Shown piece by piece: positions 17,054 to 25,248 of a stretch of DNA of 64,000 bases (the first letter of the stretch is position 1; each line of letters opens with the position of its first letter). Below the pieces are notes generated by a model that was given only the letters and a program-made list of their open reading frames with translations, had not been told where the DNA came from and made no database searches. The translations under genes were made by a program, and so were the position numbers. The DNA is from Algibacter pectinivorans (lineage in GTDB: Bacteria; Bacteroidota; Bacteroidia; Flavobacteriales; Flavobacteriaceae): contig NZ_FOMI01000003.1 of the NCBI RefSeq assembly GCF_900112595.1, forward strand, positions 310,001 to 374,000, read 5' to 3'.

Positions 17054-18058
17054 TTGGACGACGTAAAACAGCTAGTTACCGATATTAAAAACAAAAACCT
17101 TAAGCCTATTTATTTTTTAATGGGTGAAGAGGCTTATTATATTGATAAAATATCCGATTTTATTGAAAGCTCGGTATTGAGTGAAGAGGAGCGTGGTTTT
17201 AACCAAATGGTATTGTATGGTAGAGATGTTACCATAGATGATATTGTTGGGCAAGCAAAGCGTTTTCCTATGATGGCAGAGTACCAAGTAGTTATTGTTA
17301 AGGAAGCTCAAGATTTATCGCGCCATATTGAAAAATTAGCAGCGTATGCAAAAAATCCGCAACCCTCTACAATACTTGTAATTAATTACAAATACAAAAA
17401 AATTGATAAGCGTAAAGGGTTATATAAGGCGCTGAAACCGGATTGTGTGGTTTATGAAAGTAAAAAGCTTTACGATAACCAGGTGCCAGATTGGATTAGG
17501 CGTGTTTTATCGCCAAAAAACTATACTATTTCTCCTAAAGCGGCCCAAATGCTTGTGGAATTTTTAGGTACCGATTTAAGTAAAATTAATAACGAGCTAG
17601 AAAAGCTACAAATTATTTTACCCGAAGGTACTCAAATTTCGCCCGATCATATTGAGGAAAACATTGGGATTAGTAAAGACTACAATAATTTTGAATTACG
17701 AAAGGCTATAGGCGAACGGAATGTGCTTAAGGCTCATAAAATAGTTAATTATTTTGGTGAAAACCCAAAGGATAACCCTATGGTGGTTACGGTTTCGTTA
17801 TTGTTTAGTTATTTTTCGCAATTGCTTCATTTTCATGGGTTGAAAGATAAGTCGCCTAGAAGTGTAGCTTCTGCATTAAAGGTGAACCCTTATTTTGTGA
17901 ACGATTATATAACTGCTGCTAGAAATTTTCCGATGCGAAAAGTAAGTGCCGTAGTATCTACATTGCGAGAGTTTGATGTAAAGGGTAAAGGTGTAGGATC
18001 TAACGCTGTTCCGCAAGGCGATTTGCTAAAAGAACTTTTGGTTAGAATACTTTCTTAA
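17054..18058 (+). CDS. holA: DNA polymerase III subunit delta
   Basis: 334 residues from the TTG chosen here (MDDVKQLVTDIKNK), which matches the normal N-terminus of Bacteroidota HolA; a GTG ten codons upstream would add an unusual hydrophobic leader. PIYFLMGEEAYYIDKI (about residues 18-33) is the start of the delta AAA+ fold, which lacks a working Walker A as usual for this subunit. The C-terminal collar domain (about 205-334) has the PQGDLLKELLVRIL ending. Delta opens the beta clamp during loading onto primed DNA. Divergent from the solitary HsdR_N gene. The stop is followed by a structured repeat. Confidence 0.92.
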   Translation: MDDVKQLVTDIKNKNLKPIYFLMGEEAYYIDKISDFIESSVLSEEERGFNQMVLYGRDVTIDDIVGQAKRFPMMAEYQVVIVKEAQDLSRHIEKLAAYAKNPQPSTILVINYKYKKIDKRKGLYKALKPDCVVYESKKLYDNQVPDWIRRVLSPKNYTISPKAAQMLVEFLGTDLSKINNELEKLQIILPEGTQISPDHIEENIGISKDYNNFELRKAIGERNVLKAHKIVNYFGENPKDNPMVVTVSLLFSYFSQLLHFHGLKDKSPRSVASALKVNPYFVNDYITAARNFPMRKVSAVVSTLREFDVKGKGVGSNAVPQGDLLKELLVRILS

Positions 18059-18114
18059 ACGGGTTTTGGAATTTTTCAAATAGAGTTACTAAAATTTTAA
18101 GGGTACGAGTAAGT

Positions 18115-18202
18115 GCGCTAGGGATAGTAGTGGATAGCCCACAGCCCGACGTAGGAGGTGCGAGGACTTGGAACGAATAGCCCGACCCTTGTGGTAGCGC
18201 CC
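18115..18202 (-). repeat. Structured 3'-end repeat, copy D
   Basis: Complete copy. On the minus strand it begins GGGCGCTACC and ends CCCTAGCGC, so the terminal pair is GCGCTA/TAGCGC where copies C and E have GCGTTA/TAACGC: both arms changed together. ACC-ACAA-GGGT, GGGCTAT, CAAGTCCTCGC and GTGGGCTATCCACTAC are all present. It lies between convergent genes, 16 bp from the stop of the minus-strand carrier gene and in that gene's sense. Confidence 0.88.
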
Positions 18203-18218
18203 AAATTATTCTATTATT

Positions 18219-19712
18219 TTATAAATAAACAGAAATTGTTAGTACAAGCATAGTAAAAATAAGCAGGATAATTACTAATGGTATAACGAATTTTAGCCAT
18301 TTATTATAACCTACTTTTACAATGGCTAAAGATGCTAAAATTAAGCCTGTTGGGTTTATAAACGCGAATAAGCCCATGCCGTATTGGTAAGCGTTTACTA
18401 TCATTTCTCTGCCTATACCAACGCCATCGGCAAGTGGTGAGAGAATGGGCATAGTTAATACGGCCATTCCGGAAGATGATGGTATAAAAAAGGATAAACC
18501 TCCATAAATGTAGAGCATAGCGTTAATAAAAACGCCTTTATTCATGCCGTTTGTGGTGTTGCTGGCGTAATATAAAAGGGTGTCGCTAATTTGGCCGTCG
18601 TTCATTATAATAGTGATGCCTCGTGCTATACCAATAATAATAGCTACTCCTAGTAAATCGCCAGCGCCTTTTACAAAAACATCTACAAATGTGTGTTCTT
18701 TTATTTTACCAATGATGCCTATGGCTATGGCTCCCACTAAAAAGGTAACAGTCATTTCTACAAACCACCAATCTAATTGCGATACACCATAAATCATGAC
18801 TACAAAACAAGACATAAAAATGATTAGGATTAGGCGTAACCGAAAGGTTAATTTTATGGATGCATTGGTGCTGTTTCCGAAGTGCTTTTCGATGGCTTCC
18901 TTTTGATCGTAAATTATAGATTTTGTGGGGTCTTTTTTAACACGTTGTGCATACCTTATTATATATAGAATACAGATTAAAGTGCCCAAAAACAGCATGA
19001 TAAAACGTCCTGTAATACCGGTGGTCCAATTAATTCCTGCCGCATCTGATGCTATAATTGCAGAAAACGGATTTGTGGTGGAACACATGGTGCCAATACA
19101 AGAGCCTATATAAATACAGGCAAGAGGCACCATAGCATCGTATTTAGCGGCTAAAAATATGGGAATAAGTATGGGGTAAAAGGCTATGGTCTCTTCGGCT
19201 AAACCAAAGGTGGTTCCGCCAACGGCAATTAAGCTTGTTACCAGTATAATAAGGATAAACTCATAACCTTTTAAGGTGTTGGCTAGCCAAGATATGCCAG
19301 TATCGAAAGCACTTGTGTAATTTATTATACCTATTAGACCACCTATAATTAGGACTAGGAAAATAATATCGGCCCCTTCTATTATACCTTTTATGGGCGA
19401 TTTAATAAAAGATATAATTCCTTGAGGTTTGGCTTCAACTTGTTGGTACGTATTAGGAATGCTAATTGGTTTCCAAATATCGCCCGATATAAATTTTTCT
19501 AATGGGATTTTTATACCAAGGGTATTTAAGGTTTCTTGAGTAGCCTCTAACTGCGTGGTTTGTTCTAAACTTGTTTGCGTAAAGGTATTACTAGACGGGT
19601 TATAGGCCAAAGAATCATATTTTCCAGAGGGCACAAACCAAGTTAAAATAGCTACTAATCCAGCTATAATTATTAATATGGTTTGGGCGGTTGGGAATTT
19701 AATTTTTTTCAA
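18219..19712 (-). CDS. YfcC-type anaerobic C4-dicarboxylate/amino-acid carrier
   Basis: 497 residues with about twelve membrane segments, in the DcuC/YfcC carrier family. PTAQTILIIIAGLVAILTWF forms the first helix. An extracytoplasmic loop of about 65 residues follows (about 30-95). GGTTFGLAEETIAFYPILIP, CIGTMCSTTNPFSA and GLSFFIPSSSGMAVLTMPIL are the family's conserved re-entrant stretches. Members move C4-dicarboxylates or basic amino acids in exchange or with protons; the specific substrate cannot be deduced. It is transcribed alone, with a structured repeat close after the stop and the ung gene divergent from it. Confidence 0.85.
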   Translation of the reverse strand: MKKIKFPTAQTILIIIAGLVAILTWFVPSGKYDSLAYNPSSNTFTQTSLEQTTQLEATQETLNTLGIKIPLEKFISGDIWKPISIPNTYQQVEAKPQGIISFIKSPIKGIIEGADIIFLVLIIGGLIGIINYTSAFDTGISWLANTLKGYEFILIILVTSLIAVGGTTFGLAEETIAFYPILIPIFLAAKYDAMVPLACIYIGSCIGTMCSTTNPFSAIIASDAAGINWTTGITGRFIMLFLGTLICILYIIRYAQRVKKDPTKSIIYDQKEAIEKHFGNSTNASIKLTFRLRLILIIFMSCFVVMIYGVSQLDWWFVEMTVTFLVGAIAIGIIGKIKEHTFVDVFVKGAGDLLGVAIIIGIARGITIIMNDGQISDTLLYYASNTTNGMNKGVFINAMLYIYGGLSFFIPSSSGMAVLTMPILSPLADGVGIGREMIVNAYQYGMGLFAFINPTGLILASLAIVKVGYNKWLKFVIPLVIILLIFTMLVLTISVYL

Positions 19713-19778
19713 GGCTATAAATTTTTAATTAAACGAAAGATAGTACTATTTTAGTTTTTATTAAATATTAACTGAGAA

Positions 19779-20444
19779 ATGAATTTTGAAATCCATAAAA
19801 GTTGGCAGCCTTATTTAAAAGAAGAATTTACTAAGCCTTATTTTTTGGACTTAATACGTTTTGTTGAAACGGAATACAATAGCACGATATGCTACCCGCC
19901 AAAGGGTGACATTTTTAATGCTTTTAATTATTGTCATTTTAACGACATAAAAGTGGTTATTCTTGGACAGGATCCTTATCATGGCGAAGGGCAAGCTAAT
20001 GGCTTATGTTTTTCTGTAAATGATGGTATTGCGCATCCGCCGTCTTTAAAAAACATATTTAAAGAGCTTGAAACTAGTCTAGATGTACCGTATCCAGATA
20101 GCGGAAATTTAATGCGTTGGGCTAAGCAAGGAGTTTTATTATTGAATGCGACTTTAACCGTTAGAGCTCATGAAGCCGGAAGTCATCAAAAAAAAGGATG
20201 GGAGACTTTTACCGATGCTGTAATAAAAACAATAAGCGATAAGAAGGAAAATATGGTGTTTTTACTTTGGGGTGGCTATGCGAAAAAGAAAATAAAAATA
20301 ATTGATGTTGAAAAACATAAAGTACTTACTTCTGGGCATCCATCACCATTAAGTGCTAATAGAGGTTATTGGTTTGGTAACAACCATTTTTATTACGCCA
20401 ATACATATTTAGAAAGAAGTGGAGTAACCCCTATTATTTGGTAA
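19779..20444 (+). CDS. ung: Uracil-DNA glycosylase
   Basis: 221 residues, the normal length for family 1 UNG. The catalytic water-activating loop GQDPYH is at 63-68 with Asp65. The HPSPLSANRG leucine-intercalation loop begins at His187, and LLLNATLTV and VFLLWG are the other signatures. It removes uracil from DNA and starts base-excision repair. The start ATG is 35 bp from the likely -7 region, with the divergent carrier gene upstream. The last 11 bp overlap the 3' end of a tiny minus-strand gene. Confidence 0.97.
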   Translation: MNFEIHKSWQPYLKEEFTKPYFLDLIRFVETEYNSTICYPPKGDIFNAFNYCHFNDIKVVILGQDPYHGEGQANGLCFSVNDGIAHPPSLKNIFKELETSLDVPYPDSGNLMRWAKQGVLLLNATLTVRAHEAGSHQKKGWETFTDAVIKTISDKKENMVFLLWGGYAKKKIKIIDVEKHKVLTSGHPSPLSANRGYWFGNNHFYYANTYLERSGVTPIIW

Positions 20445-20553
20445 ATAACTGATTGTCGTTTTCTCTTTTGTTTTTATAAGTAACATGCAAAAGAAAAAAG
20501 AACGCCAATATTATTGCGGCAAATAAAATAACTATAGATATAATGTTTAACAT
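20434..20553 (-). CDS. 39-residue single-span membrane protein
   Basis: Small open reading frame, MLNIISIVILFAAII then LAFFFLLHVTYKNKREND, ending DNQLFTK. One hydrophobic segment covers residues 3-24, then a basic/acidic tail, so a type II or tail-anchored topology is likely. It tail-overlaps ung by 11 bp on the opposite strand. The best evidence that it is real is a 27-bp box upstream (20576-20602) that also stands in front of the next tiny gene. I do not recognise the family; its size and shape recall accessory subunits of membrane complexes, but nothing more can be said. Confidence 0.5.
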   Translation of the reverse strand: MLNIISIVILFAAIILAFFFLLHVTYKNKRENDNQLFTK

Positions 20554-20575
20554 ATTTATTGTTTCTTATAATTTT

Positions 20576-20602
20576 AGACCCTTAAATTATATTTTGGTCG
20601 CA
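20576..20602 (-). promoter_or_regulatory. GACC-N-GGGTC box before the 39-residue gene
   Basis: On the minus strand TGCGACC, an AT-rich spacer, then GGGTCT. The same 27-bp arrangement stands at 20841-20867 before the next gene. GACC and GGTC form an inverted repeat, as expected for a dimeric regulator site or a shared promoter region. It ends 22 bp before the start codon. Confidence 0.45.
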
Positions 20603-20642
20603 TATAACAAGCTTATCTAATAATGTGTAAATCCTTTAGGTA

Positions 20643-20825
20643 TTAACTACCCGTAGCACCAAGTGCTTGTGTATATGATGTAACGGTTAATCGTGTTCTT
20701 AAAACCACAGGTTTTTTGTCTACTTTTTGAGTTTTAACAGTCTTGTTACAACTTAACTTAAGTAGTAAAAGATTAAAGATTACAAGAGCAGTAATAATTA
20801 GAGTAATTGTTAGTAACATAGGCAT
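20643..20825 (-). CDS. 60-residue single-span membrane protein, paralogue 1
   Basis: Starts MPMLLTITLIITALVIF. A hydrophobic segment covers residues 3-25, a single Cys stands at 26 (LSCNK), then a basic stretch (KTVKTQKVDKKP) and a threonine-rich tail ending LGATGS. The neighbouring gene at 21219 encodes a 60-residue protein identical at 52 of 60 positions, with the changes confined to the middle of the membrane segment and the tail. Duplication with conserved reading frame and a conserved upstream box supports a real gene. Function unknown. The short hydrophobic part followed by Cys is not a lipobox, because the charged residues come after it. Confidence 0.65.
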   Translation of the reverse strand: MPMLLTITLIITALVIFNLLLLKLSCNKTVKTQKVDKKPVVLRTRLTVTSYTQALGATGS

Positions 20826-20840
20826 TTAAGATTTATAATA

Positions 20841-20867
20841 AGACCCTAAGTTTATTTTTTGGTCACA
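20841..20867 (-). promoter_or_regulatory. GACC-N-GGGTC box before paralogue 1
   Basis: On the minus strand TGTGACC, AT-rich spacer, GGGTCT; the same length and ends as the box at 20576-20602. It ends 15 bp before the start codon. A partial third match, TGTGACCAAA (minus strand of 21148-21157), lacks the second arm. Confidence 0.45.
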
Positions 20868-21218
20868 ATTACAATTAAAAAGCTTTATTGCTAACTAATT
20901 ACGTTATATAGGTTTAATAGTTTTTTTTCTGTTTTTATTAAAAGGGGAAGGTACCTAATTTTAGCTAATGGGAAGTTCTAAAAATGAAGGTAATCTTATT
21001 TAAGCAAATAAGAAGAATAATATTAAGCTTATTCTAAACCAATAAGCTATGTTTATAGATTTAGAAATGGTATGTATAATTTGGAGTTTGACTAAAATAG
21101 TTTCATAGTAACAAAAATGTGATAAAACTAATTTAGTTAAAAACTTTGGTCACAAAATCATACATTAAAACAAAATGCTTTAATGCGGTTAGAGTAACAA
21201 TTGCAAATAGTACTAATA
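20868..21218. other. AT-rich gap between the two small paralogues
   Basis: No coding sequence supported. It contains the half-box TGTGACCAAA (minus strand) at 21148-21157 and short inverted repeats, such as around the GGTACC at 20950. No terminator or known RNA is visible. Confidence 0.5.
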
Positions 21219-21401
21219 TTAGCTACCTGTAGCTGCAAGTGTTTGTGTAGTAGGAGCAACCGTTAAGCGTGTTCTTAAAACCACAGGTTTTTTGTCTACT
21301 TTTTGAGTTTTAACAGTCTTGTTACAACTTAACTTAAGTAATAACAGGTTAAAAATTACAAGTCCAGAAAGAATTAGAGTAATTGTTAATAACATAGGCA
21401 T
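21219..21401 (-). CDS. 60-residue single-span membrane protein, paralogue 2
   Basis: MPMLLTITLILSGLVIF is followed by the same LSCNK, basic stretch and TRLTV tail as paralogue 1, ending LAATGS. I take the start that aligns with the paralogue; a 16-codon longer version from position 21449 has no counterpart there and so is less likely. One membrane segment covers residues 3-25. It is the first of three co-directional tiny genes between ung and menB. The 27-bp box in front of the other two is not present here, so its regulation may differ. Confidence 0.65.
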   Translation of the reverse strand: MPMLLTITLILSGLVIFNLLLLKLSCNKTVKTQKVDKKPVVLRTRLTVAPTTQTLAATGS

Positions 21402-21746
21402 ACAAGATTTAGAGTCCGACAATTTACATATTAATCTGCTAAACGGCAAGTAGTTGTCAGTAAAATTATAATTTATTTGTTGTTCGGTACAAAATTAACA
21501 AATGTTTAGCGTGTTACAATACATACTAGTACGTATTTTAGTATTTTTAGGATATAGTCAATTTGTTAAGTAAAAAATTTAGGTATCATTATTTTAGGGT
21601 GCTTTTTTTTGGATACAATTCAATAAAAGCTTGATTTGTGTAACTTATTAAAAACCAGTGTGTTTGCTATTTTTGTGGTAATTTTTTTAAATCGAAAGGG
21701 TGTTTTGCTTAAATAAATTTATTTTTGGGTAAAATTATACTTAATT
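21402..21746. other. Divergent control region before the men operon
   Basis: AT-rich, no coding sequence supported apart from the possible N-terminal extension of paralogue 2. It contains CATACTAGTACGTATTTTAG (a small inverted repeat around ACTAGT) near 21520 and the -7 box at 21668. It should hold promoters for both directions. Confidence 0.5.
21668..21675 (+). promoter_or_regulatory. Candidate -7 box of the men operon (TATTTTTG)
   Basis: Exact TAnnTTTG match, 71 bp before the menB start. No TTG at the ideal -33 distance; the nearest TTTG is about 30 bp upstream. Confidence 0.4.
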
Positions 21747-22586
21747 ATGAATCAACCGGAATGGGTCGTAGCCAAAGAATACCAGGACATCACTTATAAA
21801 AAGTGTAATGGTGTTGCTAGAATTGCATTTAATAGGCCAAATGTTCGAAATGCATTTCGACCAAAAACAACAAGCGAATTATATGACGCTTTTTATGATG
21901 CAAACGAAGATGTAAATATTGGAGTTGTATTATTATCTGCCGAAGGACCATCAACAAAAGATGGTGTGTATTCTTTTTGTAGTGGAGGCGACCAAAAAGC
22001 AAGAGGGAAACAAGGTTATGTAGGCGAAGATGGGTATCATCGTTTAAATATACTAGAAGTACAACGTTTAATTCGTTTTATGCCTAAGGCTGTTATAGCT
22101 GTAGTTCCTGGTTGGGCTGTAGGTGGCGGACACAGTTTACATGTGGTTTGCGATTTAACATTAGCAAGTAAAGAGCATGCTATTTTTAAACAAACCGATG
22201 CCGATGTAACAAGTTTTGATGGTGGATATGGATCGGCATATTTAGCAAAAATGGTAGGGCAGAAAAAAGCAAGAGAGATATTTTTCTTAGGGCGTAACTA
22301 CTCGGCTCAAGAAGCTTTTGAAATGGGAATGGTTAATGCCGTTATTCCACATGATGAGCTAGAATCTACTGCGTACGAATGGGCTCAAGAAATTCTTGGA
22401 AAATCACCAACGTCTATTAAAATGCTTAAGTTCGCCATGAATTTAACCGATGATGGTATGGTAGGACAACAAGTTTTTGCAGGTGAAGCCACACGTTTAG
22501 CTTATATGACAGACGAAGCTAAAGAAGGCCGAAATGCCTTTTTAGAAAAACGTAAGCCTAACTTTGACAAAAAATGGATTCCGTAA
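21747..22586 (+). CDS. menB: 1,4-dihydroxy-2-naphthoyl-CoA synthase
   Basis: 279 residues, crotonase fold. It closes the naphthoate ring of O-succinylbenzoyl-CoA in menaquinone synthesis. FCSGGDQKARGKQGYV (about residues 78-92), GWAVGGGHSLH (122-132, oxyanion hole) and SFDGGYGSAYLA are MenB signatures. The stretch KQTDADVTSFDGG carries Asp151 where Escherichia coli MenB has Gly156. Acidic residues here define the type II enzymes, such as that of Mycobacterium tuberculosis, which do not need bicarbonate as base. First gene of the operon; its stop is followed directly by the menA start. Confidence 0.97.
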   Translation: MNQPEWVVAKEYQDITYKKCNGVARIAFNRPNVRNAFRPKTTSELYDAFYDANEDVNIGVVLLSAEGPSTKDGVYSFCSGGDQKARGKQGYVGEDGYHRLNILEVQRLIRFMPKAVIAVVPGWAVGGGHSLHVVCDLTLASKEHAIFKQTDADVTSFDGGYGSAYLAKMVGQKKAREIFFLGRNYSAQEAFEMGMVNAVIPHDELESTAYEWAQEILGKSPTSIKMLKFAMNLTDDGMVGQQVFAGEATRLAYMTDEAKEGRNAFLEKRKPNFDKKWIP

Positions 22587-23495
22587 ATGGGTAATTTTTC
22601 GACTTGGATTTCTGCAATGCGCTTACGGACATTGCCACTTTCTATTGCCGGTATTATTGTAGCAGGATGCTTAGCACATTACAATGGTGTGTTTAAATGG
22701 GGTATTTTTATACTCGCTATTTTAACCACCTTAAGTTTTCAAATTTTATCCAACCTAGCAAACGATTATGGCGATGGTGTAAAAGGAACCGATAATGAAG
22801 ATAGAATAGGACCTGTTCGGGCTATTCAATCTGGGAATATAACGCCAGAAGAGCTTTTTAATGGTATTAAAATAAATATTTTGGTATCTATTATTCTGGC
22901 TTTTGGGCTTATTTTTTCGGCATTTGGTGTAGAGTATTTTTTATTATCCATACTCTTTTTTGCGCTTGCAATTGGCTCTGTAGTAGCCGCAATTCGTTAT
23001 ACTGTAGGGCATAGTGCTTATGGGTATAAAGGCATGGGCGATATTTTTGTTTTTGTTTTTTTTGGTCTGGTTAGTGTAATAGGATGTTATGTTTTATTTG
23101 CTAAACAAATAGATCATGTCACGTTTTTGCCGGCATGCACGATAGGTTTATTAAGTACGGGTGTTTTAAACCTAAATAACATGCGAGATAGGTTATCTGA
23201 TGCTAAGGCTAACAAAATTACACTTGCCGTTAAAATGGGCGAGAAAAAAGTTAAGCGCTATCACAACGTTTTAGTTTTGGGTGCTATTTTGCTGTCTGGT
23301 TTATTTGGTATACTGTATTACACGTCTCCTTATAATCTTATTTTCATGATAGCCTATGCGCCATTATTACTTCATTTAAAACGAGTTAATGCGAATAAGG
23401 AACCCAAATTTTTAGACCCAGAATTAAAAACACTTGCTTTAACAACTGTGTTATTAGCAATTTTGCTAGGAATAGGACATTTACTTCCATTTTAG
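22587..23495 (+). CDS. menA: 1,4-dihydroxy-2-naphthoate polyprenyltransferase
   Basis: 302 residues, UbiA-type integral membrane prenyltransferase with about eight or nine helices. The first aspartate-rich motif is NDYGD (residues 59-63) followed by GTDNEDRIGPVRAIQSG; the second is NNMRDRLSDAKANK. It attaches the polyprenyl side chain to dihydroxynaphthoate with loss of CO2, giving demethylmenaquinone. The start abuts the menB stop with no spacing, so translation is probably coupled. In this order (menB-menA) the pair is typical for Flavobacteriaceae. Confidence 0.95.
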   Translation: MGNFSTWISAMRLRTLPLSIAGIIVAGCLAHYNGVFKWGIFILAILTTLSFQILSNLANDYGDGVKGTDNEDRIGPVRAIQSGNITPEELFNGIKINILVSIILAFGLIFSAFGVEYFLLSILFFALAIGSVVAAIRYTVGHSAYGYKGMGDIFVFVFFGLVSVIGCYVLFAKQIDHVTFLPACTIGLLSTGVLNLNNMRDRLSDAKANKITLAVKMGEKKVKRYHNVLVLGAILLSGLFGILYYTSPYNLIFMIAYAPLLLHLKRVNANKEPKFLDPELKTLALTTVLLAILLGIGHLLPF

Positions 23496-23531
23496 TATAT
23501 TTATTACGGATAAACATATAATTTACATTAA

Positions 23532-24209
23532 ATGAAAATCACATTCTACGGTCATGCTAGTTTAGGAATTAAAATAAAGGACATTAATATTTTAGTAGAT
23601 CCTTTTATTAGTCCAAATGAAAAGGCATCTCAAATAGACATTAATACGCTTAAGGCGGATTATATTCTGGTTACACATGCACATCAAGATCATATTGCCG
23701 ATGTTGAAGCTATTGCCAAACGAACAGGAGCGGTTGTTGTTTCAAACTATGAAATTGTTAATTATTTTGGAGCCCTTGGTATCGATGGACATCCTATGAA
23801 TCATGGTGGTAAATGGGATTTTGAGTTTGGTACCGTTAAATATGTAAACGCCATACACACATCGTCGTTTCCAGACGGTAGTTATGGTGGGCAACCTGGT
23901 GGATTTGTAATTGAAGGCGAACATAAAAACATATATATAGCTGGAGATACGGCCTTAACTTTCGATATGAAGTTAATTCCGCTTCAAACCCAATTGGATT
24001 TAGCAATTTTACCAATAGGCGATAATTTTACTATGGGAATCAACGATGCTATTATAGCTAGCGATTTTATAGCCTGCGATAAAATAATGGGGTATCATTA
24101 TGATACATTTGGTTACATTGAAATAGACCATGAAGTGGCTAAACGCAAATTCTTTGAAAGAGATAAAGATTTAATGCTTTTAGAAATTGGAGATTTTATT
24201 GAGCTATAA
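23532..24209 (+). CDS. UPF0173-type metal-dependent hydrolase
   Basis: 225 residues, metallo-beta-lactamase fold. HAHQDH (His49, His51, Asp53, His54) is the zinc site, GHAS and LVDPF are the N-terminal strands, and IYIAGDTALTFDM holds the later Asp ligand; GYHYDTFG near the C-terminus carries the last His. The family (YtkL/UPF0173) has no firmly assigned substrate. It sits inside the menaquinone operon, 36 bp after menA and abutting menC. A thioesterase-like role in the pathway (DHNA-CoA hydrolysis) would fit the context, but this is inference only; no separate DHNA-CoA thioesterase is seen in the operon. Confidence 0.85.
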   Translation: MKITFYGHASLGIKIKDINILVDPFISPNEKASQIDINTLKADYILVTHAHQDHIADVEAIAKRTGAVVVSNYEIVNYFGALGIDGHPMNHGGKWDFEFGTVKYVNAIHTSSFPDGSYGGQPGGFVIEGEHKNIYIAGDTALTFDMKLIPLQTQLDLAILPIGDNFTMGINDAIIASDFIACDKIMGYHYDTFGYIEIDHEVAKRKFFERDKDLMLLEIGDFIEL

Positions 24210-25247
24210 ATGATAAAAGCAACTTACAGCCAATATGTTTTAAATTTTAAACAAGCAAGTGGTACCTCTCGCGGTGTATTAAAAACTAAAGAAACTTGGT
24301 TTATACTTTTAAATTTTGAAGGTAAAAAGGGAATAGGCGAGTGCGGGCTATTTAGAGGCTTATCCATTGATGATACAGCAAATTACGAAGACAAACTAAA
24401 ATGGGTTTGTAATAATATTGATTTGGGTCTAGATGAATTATTGATGAGCTTAAATGAATATCCAAGCATTCAATTTGGTTTAGAAACCGCTTTCAAATCT
24501 TTAAAAAGTGATGATTCATTTAATTTAATACCTTCAGAGTTTACTCGTGGTAACGATGCCATTCCTATTAACGGTTTAATTTGGATGGGGTCTGAAGCCT
24601 TTATGAAACAGCAAATTAAAGATAAAATTGATGCAGGTTTCAGTTGTATTAAAATGAAAATTGGTGCGATTGATTTTCTTTCAGAAATAAACCTTTTAAA
24701 ATCTATTCGAAAACAATTTTCTTCAACAGATATTGAATTGCGTGTGGATGCTAATGGCGCTTTTCATCCTTCTGAAGCCTTAGAGAAATTAAAAATGTTA
24801 TCAGATTTAGATTTACATTCTATTGAGCAACCTATAAAACAAGGACAAATAGAGGAAATGGCTATGCTTTGCAACAAAACACCTTTGCCAATTGCTCTAG
24901 ATGAAGAATTAATTGGTGTGTTTTCTGTAACAAAAAAGCAAGAGTTGCTACAAACCATTAAACCACAATATATTATTTTAAAACCTAGTTTGGTTGGTGG
25001 TTTTTCAGGCAGTAACGATTGGATTAATCTTGCCAAAAAACAACACATAGGATGGTGGATAACAAGTGCTTTAGAGAGTAACATAGGTTTAAATGCGATA
25101 GCACAATACACCTATTCAAAACACAGTAATATGCCACAGGGTTTGGGCACGGGCGGTTTATTTACTAATAATTTTGATAGCCCTTTGCAAGTAAAAAATG
25201 GTACATTGCAGTACAATAATTTAAAACCTTGGAAATTTAATTTATAA
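24210..25247 (+). CDS. menC: o-Succinylbenzoate synthase
   Basis: 345 residues, enolase superfamily. Acid/base Lys in CIKMKIG (148 and 150); metal ligands Asp180 (RVDANGAF), Glu206 (SIEQP) and Asp231 (ALDEEL); opposite Lys258 in ILKPS. All catalytic residues are present. It dehydrates SHCHC to o-succinylbenzoate in menaquinone synthesis. The N-terminal capping domain is shorter than in E. coli-type proteins with VGGFSGS and GLGTG loops retained. Its start abuts the previous stop, placing it firmly in the operon. Confidence 0.93.
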   Translation: MIKATYSQYVLNFKQASGTSRGVLKTKETWFILLNFEGKKGIGECGLFRGLSIDDTANYEDKLKWVCNNIDLGLDELLMSLNEYPSIQFGLETAFKSLKSDDSFNLIPSEFTRGNDAIPINGLIWMGSEAFMKQQIKDKIDAGFSCIKMKIGAIDFLSEINLLKSIRKQFSSTDIELRVDANGAFHPSEALEKLKMLSDLDLHSIEQPIKQGQIEEMAMLCNKTPLPIALDEELIGVFSVTKKQELLQTIKPQYIILKPSLVGGFSGSNDWINLAKKQHIGWWITSALESNIGLNAIAQYTYSKHSNMPQGLGTGGLFTNNFDSPLQVKNGTLQYNNLKPWKFNL

Positions 25248-25248
25248 T

